NCBI GenBank assembly: GCA_038993745.2
Contig: CP160629.1
Span: forward strand, 1,426,001-1,490,000
DNA: 64,000 bases
Direction of reading: 5' to 3'
Origin: Aliivibrio fischeri
GTDB taxonomy: Bacteria; Pseudomonadota; Gammaproteobacteria; Enterobacterales; Vibrionaceae
A model generated the notes under the pieces. It saw only the letters and a program-made list of their open reading frames with translations. It was not told the origin of the DNA and did no database searches. The translations under genes and the position numbers were made by a program. Below are positions 57,627 to 64,000 of the stretch, piece by piece. Each line of letters opens with the position of its first letter. The stretch's first letter is position 1.

Positions 57627-58424
57627 ATGAAATTCCCTAAAACTCTTCCTGAAACACACAAGGTTCTTCTTTCTACAATTGTTGATTCTTTTTCACAGGA
57701 CACAAGAATCGAAGGTATTGGTGTAAGTGGTTCATATGCATCTGACTCTATGGATAAATACAGTGATTTAGACCTTGTCATTGCTATTTCACCTACTCAT
57801 TTTGAAGAAGTGATGTCATCGCGTTTTGAACTAATCAATAAAATAGAAGGAAAAGTCGCAGCTTTCACGGGTGAACATGTCGGAGAACCAAGACTTATCA
57901 TTGCCTTGTTTAAACCTCATGCAATACATGTGGATTTTAAATTCGTTTCATTGCCTGATGCGGCAGTGCGAGTAGATGATACAAAAGTGATTTGGGATCG
58001 AAGTGGATTACTCACTAAAGTGTTTGATAACTCTACTCATCAATACCCTCAACCTTCTCCTCAATGGATAGAAGATCGTTTTTGGGTTTGGACTCATTAT
58101 GCTGCAACCAAAATTGCGCGAGGCGAATACTTTGAAACTGTCGAATTTCTATCATTTTTAAGAAGTGTTGTTCTTTCACCATTAGCTTTGCAACAAAATG
58201 GATTAACTCCATCTGGTGTGAGAAAAATAGAGCAACGCTTACCTGAATTTTCTCAACATTTAAAAGAGACCGTTGTTCCGCCTGAAAAAGACGCATTAAT
58301 TAATGCACTTCAATGTTGTATTTCGTTATATCTAAAATTAAGAGAAAACGAAATTGATATAGATGTACAACTAGAAGCGCAACATCTTGCTCTGCATTAT
58401 GTAGACCAAGAATTAATGAAATAA
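57627..58424 (+). CDS. Nucleotidyltransferase-fold protein
   Basis: 265 residues. GSYASDSMDKYSDLDLVI (about 36-53) is the active-site motif of the Pol-beta-like nucleotidyltransferase fold, in the style of aminoglycoside adenylyltransferases. Whether it modifies a drug, nucleotide or tRNA cannot be told. AAGGTAAAA precedes the ATG. Confidence 0.75.
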   Translation: MKFPKTLPETHKVLLSTIVDSFSQDTRIEGIGVSGSYASDSMDKYSDLDLVIAISPTHFEEVMSSRFELINKIEGKVAAFTGEHVGEPRLIIALFKPHAIHVDFKFVSLPDAAVRVDDTKVIWDRSGLLTKVFDNSTHQYPQPSPQWIEDRFWVWTHYAATKIARGEYFETVEFLSFLRSVVLSPLALQQNGLTPSGVRKIEQRLPEFSQHLKETVVPPEKDALINALQCCISLYLKLRENEIDIDVQLEAQHLALHYVDQELMK

Positions 58425-58435
58425 AGTGACAAATT

Positions 58436-58461
58436 AAAGGGGGATATTTACCCCCTTTTTA
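58436..58461 (+). terminator. Terminator between convergent genes
   Basis: Stem AAAGGGGG / CCCCCTTT followed by T residues. Confidence 0.88.
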
Positions 58462-59094
58462 TTACAACTCACTCTCTAGTTGAGTTAAGTAATCACGCAT
58501 ATATTGAGTGCGTCTTTCGGCTTCAGCTACCGCAGATGTCGTTTTCATCGTATTCGCTAGTGTTAGCAACTTGGCATAAAAATGATCGATGGTATAAGCC
58601 TTATCATTCGGCTCTCTATGATAACAAAATGGATCATCAATGGAGTAAAGCGGTGAATTTAATTTTGTACTGACTTGTAGACAACGAGCGATACCTATTG
58701 CCCCTAAAGCATCCAACCTATCTGCATCTTGAACGATCTTTGCTTCTAACGTTCTCGTTTCTACTTTAGCACTAAAGCTATGAGCAACAATCGCATGGTA
58801 TATCTCATCATAATACTCTGATGGATAACCAATCTCCTTTAAAAATACCAACGCTTTATCCGCAGCAAATGTCGAACTTTGAGAACGATTAGAATGATCT
58901 TTCGCAAAAGAAAAGCAGTCATGTAAATAAGCTGCTGGAATGACCACCGCCTCTTTTCCCTTCTCTTCAACACATAAACGCTTTGCCATACTGACAACCC
59001 GCAATACATGGTTAATATCATGCGCTAAGTCTTGAACCATCTCTTTTTGGATAAAACTCAAAAACTGAGGCTCAAAGTGTTCTATAGATTGCAT
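58462..59094 (-). CDS. HD-domain phosphohydrolase
   Basis: 210 residues with HD metal residues: INHVLRV, then AYLHDCF, and later a VAHSFS and DADRLDALG set, as in YedJ-type enzymes. Probably a nucleotide phosphohydrolase. Overlaps the upstream gene by 13 bases. Confidence 0.84.
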   Translation of the reverse strand: MQSIEHFEPQFLSFIQKEMVQDLAHDINHVLRVVSMAKRLCVEEKGKEAVVIPAAYLHDCFSFAKDHSNRSQSSTFAADKALVFLKEIGYPSEYYDEIYHAIVAHSFSAKVETRTLEAKIVQDADRLDALGAIGIARCLQVSTKLNSPLYSIDDPFCYHREPNDKAYTIDHFYAKLLTLANTMKTTSAVAEAERRTQYMRDYLTQLESEL

Positions 59095-59750
59095 TGTTGT
59101 TTCTCCAACTTAAGCTCAGCCGATACTTTGGTTACCCGAACTGAAATCGCAATACAAATTAAATAAGGGCTTAAATACCAGAATATCTCTTCAAGTGGGT
59201 GCTTCTTCGTTTCTTGTAGTGTGGTCTCATAAACCTGTTTTTGAGTTTTATAATTATCAAACATGCCACGCAACCAAATCACATCGGATTCAATAATGCT
59301 TTGACTAAACGTAATTGGCGGTAGACTTTCAAATCCAATATTGGGTAAATCATTAAATCGAACAGATTCTAAATATTTTGCTGAATCAAGAAACCAAGAA
59401 CACGATTGTTTTGATACAAGATCATCCTCTACACCCGTCGCTCCAGAGCACAAATAGCTTTTTAATTGATTAACGGTATAACTATTAATGGATTCTAAGC
59501 TAGTTACTGCTCGTGTGTGTTCAGTTTCAGCCCAATCAGTAGCCACTCTTGAGCGAACCTCTGAAACCGTCCCCATCAACCCAATAGCGGCAACCAAAGG
59601 CCAAAGGTAATCCACTTTCTTCCATTGGATCTTCGTTAAATTTTTACCACACCATAATGGAATATGAAGAAGCCCAGTCAGCAGCAATGTCATAAAGAAA
59701 AAGAAAGTCGAATGCGCAAGAATAATCTCACTACTAAAAAAACTATCCAT
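59082..59750 (-). CDS. Membrane protein of unknown function
   Basis: 222 residues with three hydrophobic segments (about 11-33, 49-66, 190-207) and a long middle domain with two conserved-looking cysteines (LCSGATG, SCSWFLD). No family recognised. The stop overlaps the HD gene start, so the pair is probably coupled. Confidence 0.65.
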   Translation of the reverse strand: MDSFFSSEIILAHSTFFFFMTLLLTGLLHIPLWCGKNLTKIQWKKVDYLWPLVAAIGLMGTVSEVRSRVATDWAETEHTRAVTSLESINSYTVNQLKSYLCSGATGVEDDLVSKQSCSWFLDSAKYLESVRFNDLPNIGFESLPPITFSQSIIESDVIWLRGMFDNYKTQKQVYETTLQETKKHPLEEIFWYLSPYLICIAISVRVTKVSAELKLEKQQCNL

Positions 59751-59895
59751 AACTACCTAAATATGTTCATTTTTCTAAATATACAATCCAAAAAATAAGT
59801 AATGGTGCCAGAATATGACACCATTACTTAAACAAAACTCAGTGATTTAGCCGAAAGTATTTAATTCAAAAAAATCCTTTCGCAAATAGCCCACA

Positions 59896-60441
59896 CTAAA
59901 CGGATTTGATGACTCTACAAGGATTACCCACCGCAACGCTATTATCAGGAATATCTCGGTTAACAACGCTTCCAGCGCCTATCACACAATTATTTCCAAT
60001 ACGTACACCTGGAAGAACAGATACATTTCCTCCTAGCCATACGTCATTACCAATAGAAATACTCGCACCGAACTCCGTTTTTTGTCGCTCGATAGAGTCA
60101 ATCGGATGCGTACCAGTAGAAATCATCACATGTGGCCCAAACAGCACATTGTTTCCAATAGTAACCTTACATACATCCACAATCGTCAAATTATGGTTAG
60201 AATAAAAATTACTTCCAATTTCAATGTTATAACCATAATCACAAAAGAAATTTGGCTCTATATGTGCTTTGTCCTTTATACACAGCAACTCACTTAAAAT
60301 GGCCATTCTTTCATCAAGCTTAGTTGGGTCAGCTAAATTAAATTGGTGGCAAATCGCCTTGGCATTCATACGATCATTTAATAGCGTGTCTTCCCAAGCA
60401 TCATAAGGAAGCCCTGCTAACATTTTCTCTTTTTCAGTCAT
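59896..60441 (-). CDS. maa: Maltose O-acetyltransferase-like enzyme
   Basis: 181 residues from the ATG at 60441 (MTEKEKMLAG), the family start; the upstream extension lacks support. Hexapeptide beta-helix with STGTHPI His and DVWLGGNVSVLPGVRIG. Like E. coli Maa (183 residues), it acetylates maltose or glucose. Confidence 0.9.
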   Translation of the reverse strand: MTEKEKMLAGLPYDAWEDTLLNDRMNAKAICHQFNLADPTKLDERMAILSELLCIKDKAHIEPNFFCDYGYNIEIGSNFYSNHNLTIVDVCKVTIGNNVLFGPHVMISTGTHPIDSIERQKTEFGASISIGNDVWLGGNVSVLPGVRIGNNCVIGAGSVVNRDIPDNSVAVGNPCRVIKSV

Positions 60442-60552
60442 TGAAACCTCAATACATAAAACAACTGAGGCTCTTATACCTATCTTCCACCACACATTCT
60501 GCTAGAAAGATCACTAATTTACGCTCTTTACTAAAAGCTTACACAATCCTCA

Positions 60553-61182
60553 TTAATTTCGGCTAGCGGTAGACAATAAAGCCCCTGCTCCGACAAAAAC
60601 AGTTCCGCTTAATTTGTTGAACCATTTAGCACGCCCTTTAACCATTAGCCAACGAGACGATGTAGAACCTAGATACGCATAAAACAGTAACCAAGAAAGC
60701 TCTAATACAATAAATGTACTCGCAAATATCAGGTATTGAGGAACGAGAGCCGCAGATGGGTCAATAAATTGAGGAAACAGAGCAGTAAAAAACAAAATCG
60801 CTTTAGGGTTACTGGCACCAACAATAAAACCACTTACAAAATGCGCTTTAAATCCTGTTTTAATCTCTGTATTTTCAGCCGTTGATGTATAACTTTCTTG
60901 TTTTGATAAAAAGGCTTTTATTCCCATATAAACGAGGTATGTCGCACCAATCCACTTAATGATTGTAAATACCAATTCAGATGAAGCGATGACAACTCCA
61001 AGGCCAGTAAAAGAAAGTGAAAGGATAATAGTGATGGCACTTAAGCTACCTAACGCCGTAAAAAAACCGTATTTCCATCCATGCGTCACCCCTTTTGTCA
61101 TGCATAATAATGAACTGGGGCCTGGTGAAGCCGTAAGAATCAAGACAGCTAACACATAATAAATCCATATTTCTAACGCCAT
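60553..61182 (-). CDS. LysE/RhtB-family amino acid exporter
   Basis: 209 residues with about six membrane segments and the family signature AVLILTASPGPSSLLC at the start, GASNPKAILFF in the middle. It exports amino acids or homoserine lactone-like compounds; substrate unknown. Confidence 0.88.
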   Translation of the reverse strand: MALEIWIYYVLAVLILTASPGPSSLLCMTKGVTHGWKYGFFTALGSLSAITIILSLSFTGLGVVIASSELVFTIIKWIGATYLVYMGIKAFLSKQESYTSTAENTEIKTGFKAHFVSGFIVGASNPKAILFFTALFPQFIDPSAALVPQYLIFASTFIVLELSWLLFYAYLGSTSSRWLMVKGRAKWFNKLSGTVFVGAGALLSTASRN

Positions 61183-61375
61183 AATAGAATCTCCTTATTC
61201 CATTTTTTTATCCATAAAGGATCTATTAAAGTGTATATATGGAATTTTACAAATTACGCATCCCGTTCATCTTGCTTTAACGATTTCGAGATACCCAATA
61301 GTTACCTAAAACTGATTGCAAATTACGTATAAAAATCTACTATCTATCCATATTTCAAGTGATAAGGCTCTTTCT

Positions 61376-61834
61376 ATGATTGATCGTATCTATAATGCTT
61401 ATCAAGGCGAAGTGTATGGCATTGCTTTTTTTACTTACTTCTCCGAACACTACCCTATGCTCAGCAAAAGCGAGTTATGGAACACGTTAATTAACGTTGA
61501 GGTTCTAACAGCACAACTACTAGAACCGACACTCACAAGACATAGCGTCCAGTTTGATATCAAAGATCAAGCGATGTTAGTAAAAGGCACTTCTGATGCA
61601 AAAAAATGGATTCATTTAGAATGGAATGAATTAGTGAATACATTGACTCACTGGGTAGAGCCTTATGAAGTAAAATACCGAGAATGGGCAGAAGAAGCCA
61701 CAGAAGAAATGGAGGCGTTTCAACTCATTGCTGATCATGAAACCGCTATTTATGAGTGTTGGAAAGCAGAGCTTAATCAACAATCAGGATTACCTATTCT
61801 GCTCTTTTTTGTTGAAAAGTATAGTCAGCGATAA
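61376..61834 (+). CDS. Hypothetical protein
   Basis: 152 residues from the ATG at 61376 (AAGG nine bases upstream; a TTG at 61316 is an alternative). Acidic, helical, soluble. WHLEW-type and EWAEEATEEMEAFQ stretches. No family recognised. Confidence 0.6.
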   Translation: MIDRIYNAYQGEVYGIAFFTYFSEHYPMLSKSELWNTLINVEVLTAQLLEPTLTRHSVQFDIKDQAMLVKGTSDAKKWIHLEWNELVNTLTHWVEPYEVKYREWAEEATEEMEAFQLIADHETAIYECWKAELNQQSGLPILLFFVEKYSQR

Positions 61835-61851
61835 ATTAGCTAAGCGTATTT

Positions 61852-61880
61852 AGGCTTTATCACTCGATAAAGCCTTCTTT
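61852..61880. terminator. Bidirectional terminator
   Basis: Stem AGGCTTTATC / GATAAAGCCT followed by TCTTT. Confidence 0.8.
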
Positions 61881-61883
61881 AAC

Positions 61884-62153
61884 TTACTGATTATTATCCC
61901 CTAATAGGATATCTGAAAGTTTACTTCCAATGCTAAAACAAGCAATAAGCACAACTGAAATAATTAGTAGAGAAACGACATACCCCATAACAACAGATAA
62001 GCCAAATCCCCATACCACTGAAAACACTAGCCCTTGGAAGGCTTCATACGGCCATTCATAAACGGGAAAATGAGAGCCTCCCGCTAATAACCAGATAACC
62101 CCAGCTAAACCTAGCAAGGACGCCAACAACCCAAATAAAGTTGCTCTTTTCAT
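61884..62153 (-). CDS. Small membrane protein
   Basis: 89 residues with two or three membrane segments (about 5-24, 42-75). AAAAGAAA precedes the ATG. Function unknown. Confidence 0.65.
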   Translation of the reverse strand: MKRATLFGLLASLLGLAGVIWLLAGGSHFPVYEWPYEAFQGLVFSVVWGFGLSVVMGYVVSLLIISVVLIACFSIGSKLSDILLGDNNQ

Positions 62154-62306
62154 TTTTCTTTCTCAGCACAAAATCGAAGATACTAATTTACCGCATAACT
62201 TCAAATTATCAGAGCTTTTTAAACGATTTAGATTGATGGAGAAGACACCAAAGCCTACAGTAGAAACGATATATTGATATGTTCAATCGTTGTTTTGGAG
62301 AACATC

Positions 62307-63068
62307 ATGAAACTGATCTTAAATGCTGATGATTTTGGTTTATCAGAAAGTGTAAATAACGGCATTGTTGAGTGTTTTCAATCAGGCACAGTAAAATCAA
62401 CAACCGTTATGATGAATCAGCACGGCATTGATCATGCTATTCAACTCTATAAACAAGGTTTAGTGCCCGACATCGGTTTGCATTTTACGGTGACCGCAGG
62501 CAAACCCTTATCTAACCCTGAGGATGTGCCTAGCTTAATTGATGAGGATGGATATTTCCTCAATAGACAAACACTTATGACCAAACAGGTTTGCGAAGAC
62601 GAAGTCTATTTAGAACTGAGTACACAATATCAAGCGGCACTTAATGCAGGCTTTAATATCAATCACATTGATAGCCACCACTTTGCAGGTGTTTACCCGC
62701 CATTAAAAAATGCGTTTATTCGCTTTGCTAATGACATTAACCTACCCGTGCGTAGAGTTGATAACATCGTTGCAGGTCAAGATACACTGACAGTGCCGAC
62801 CCCAGATGCATTTGATATGCGCTTCTTTGATAGTGGCGCAACATTCGAAAATCTAAAAGCCATTCTTTTAGAATACAAACTCACACACCCTAACGGTATC
62901 GTTGAGTTAATGTGTCATCCAAGTAACGAAGAGCATAACGATTTAATTGAGCTAAGTAGCTACAATGAAATGCGCAGTCTTGAAAGAAACATTCTAACCT
63001 CACCTGAGCTATCAACGTGGTTAAAAGAACAAAATATTGAATGTGTTGGCTTCAATAGTTTTTGTTAG
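62307..63068 (+). CDS. chbG: Chitin disaccharide deacetylase ChbG
   Basis: 253 residues from the ATG at 62307 (TTGGAG upstream). YdjC/ChbG fold with metal Asp8-Asp9 in LNADDFGLS and the His pair in HIDSHHF. It removes an acetyl group from chitobiose-6-phosphate or related disaccharides in the cytoplasm. It fits with the secreted deacetylase gene 9 kb away. Confidence 0.88.
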   Translation: MKLILNADDFGLSESVNNGIVECFQSGTVKSTTVMMNQHGIDHAIQLYKQGLVPDIGLHFTVTAGKPLSNPEDVPSLIDEDGYFLNRQTLMTKQVCEDEVYLELSTQYQAALNAGFNINHIDSHHFAGVYPPLKNAFIRFANDINLPVRRVDNIVAGQDTLTVPTPDAFDMRFFDSGATFENLKAILLEYKLTHPNGIVELMCHPSNEEHNDLIELSSYNEMRSLERNILTSPELSTWLKEQNIECVGFNSFC

Positions 63069-63077
63069 ATAACCACA

Positions 63078-64000
63078 TTAAATCGGCTTAAAGAGATCGC
63101 AACTGATTTCAGCAGCGTTCTGCTTATTTACGCCCGGCACGTATCGAATATCACCAATATCAAATTCAAAAGCTTCATCTGTATAAAGTAGAAATGGCGT
63201 ATTAATGTTTGAAAAATTAACTCCATTTTCAGAAAAACATCGCAGTGGTACTCTCAATGTTATCCATTCATTGTTCGACGTCGCTAATGCGGTTTGTAAT
63301 GCATCTTGAATAGGAGCTATCGCTCCACAAGGATAAACACAATGAGTAGCTAACTTTAATGAACTTGGTAATTGCTTTTGTTTTATTGAAATATCAAACT
63401 CTAATCTTGAGTCAGCAGCTAAGTAATGACGCATATCTACCCCTTTTTTATCCGGAGTTTGTAAATAGAATTGCATAGGAAGCTGTTGGCCAAAATTGAT
63501 ATATAATGCGTCTTGTTGGTGTTTATAATTTATGGGGGTCGATGACGCCGATCCTATTTCAGTTTTATTGCCCTGTGAAATAAACGTTCCTTTCCATTTC
63601 GTCACTTTCCCACTCATCTTAGGAACAAACAAATCTGCAGCATTCCTGCCAAATATTTCTAAATTTGCGATGGGTAAATCTTGAACCTTTTCCTCTCCAC
63701 ATCCCCATTGACGTTTATCCATAAATAATTCAGCTAACTGCTCAATCTCTTTATCATCAGAATAATCTAAACCATAACCATATGAGAAAAGAGGCTTGTT
63801 TTTATGATTAAGACCAAACGATGTCATACATTTATTGTTTGGCCATGAATAAGGCAATCTACCAGTAAAATCAGCTCCATCCTTTGCAAACAGAACATCT
63901 GTAATACCTTTTGCTTCAGTACCAGGTAACCACGCAGCTACAAAAGCATCAGAAAGTGATAATTCAGGATTGATATATAGTGGTCTACCTGAGAACAGAA
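63078..64000 (-). CDS. GH3 beta-glucosidase, 5' part beyond window
   Basis: C-terminal 307 residues of a family 3 glycoside hydrolase. It has the GH3-C motifs GRPLYI, VAAWLPGTEAKGITDVLF, and DFTGRLPYSWP, followed by a beta-rich carbohydrate-binding (ExoP-like) end. The frame is open to the window edge. It hydrolyses beta-glucosides or cello/chito-type sugars; substrate cannot be told. Stop at 63078. Confidence 0.85.
   Translation of the reverse strand, partial: LFSGRPLYINPELSLSDAFVAAWLPGTEAKGITDVLFAKDGADFTGRLPYSWPNNKCMTSFGLNHKNKPLFSYGYGLDYSDDKEIEQLAELFMDKRQWGCGEEKVQDLPIANLEIFGRNAADLFVPKMSGKVTKWKGTFISQGNKTEIGSASSTPINYKHQQDALYINFGQQLPMQFYLQTPDKKGVDMRHYLAADSRLEFDISIKQKQLPSSLKLATHCVYPCGAIAPIQDALQTALATSNNEWITLRVPLRCFSENGVNFSNINTPFLLYTDEAFEFDIGDIRYVPGVNKQNAAEISCDLFKPI

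Noticed and set aside
1..64000. CRISPR arrays, tRNA or rRNA genes, IS elements
   Set aside because: No regular spaced repeats, no cloverleaf or rRNA sequence, and no transposase were seen anywhere in the window.

Overview
The window is AT-rich chromosomal DNA from a member of the Vibrionaceae, most likely Aliivibrio (A. fischeri group). The evidence is the gene order rlmKL-grx-uup-DUF3466, rmf-fabA-lonH-matP, ccoNOQP-fixHIS-fnr-uspE-ttcA and potABCD2D1. It lies in the replication terminus of a chromosome: it holds matP, two perfect and four near-perfect matS sites (GTGACRNYGTCAC) and a dif site recognisable for XerC/XerD.

Layout. 1-10.1 kb: core genes for 23S rRNA methylation, an ABC-F ATPase, ribosome hibernation (rmf), unsaturated fatty acid synthesis (fabA), a Lon-like protease, MatP and a DUF1439 lipoprotein. 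10.44-22.04 kb: a complete prophage of about 11.6 kb inserted exactly at dif. 22.2-25.5 kb: a FIST sensor plus hybrid histidine kinase operon. 25.6-36.3 kb: cbb3 cytochrome oxidase with its assembly genes, then fnr, uspE and ttcA. 36.4-44.1 kb: envelope genes and the spermidine/norspermidine uptake operon. 44.1-64 kb: accessory metabolism and defence, including a sirtuin, two LysR regulators, a NupC transporter, a Qnr pentapeptide protein, two maltose/galactoside-type acetyltransferases, PACE, MATE and LysE transporters, Slt, two carbohydrate deacetylases acting on chitin-type sugars, and a truncated GH3 beta-glucosidase at the right edge.

The most interesting part is the prophage. It encodes a double-jelly-roll major capsid protein resembling PM2 P2, an FtsK/HerA-type packaging ATPase, and a run of small single-span membrane proteins, as expected for a tailless phage with an internal membrane (corticovirus-like). 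It has no recognisable integrase. Its ends carry a 17-base direct repeat made of the dif central region and XerD arm: the left copy is a full dif and the right copy has a degenerate XerC arm. This points to capture of host XerCD, as known for filamentous vibriophages. The phage also carries tailed-phage-style collar and fibre-chaperone genes, a plasmid-like replication module with DnaA boxes, and a lysogeny module that becomes contiguous only when the genome is circular. Several of its genes are too short for a usual ORF cut-off and were found by reading overlaps and ribosome binding sites.

Four conserved genes (rlmKL, the FIST gene, nupC and slt) are each interrupted by one apparent single-base deletion. 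Three of these fall in or beside short homopolymers, so sequencing or assembly error must be considered before calling them real pseudogenes.
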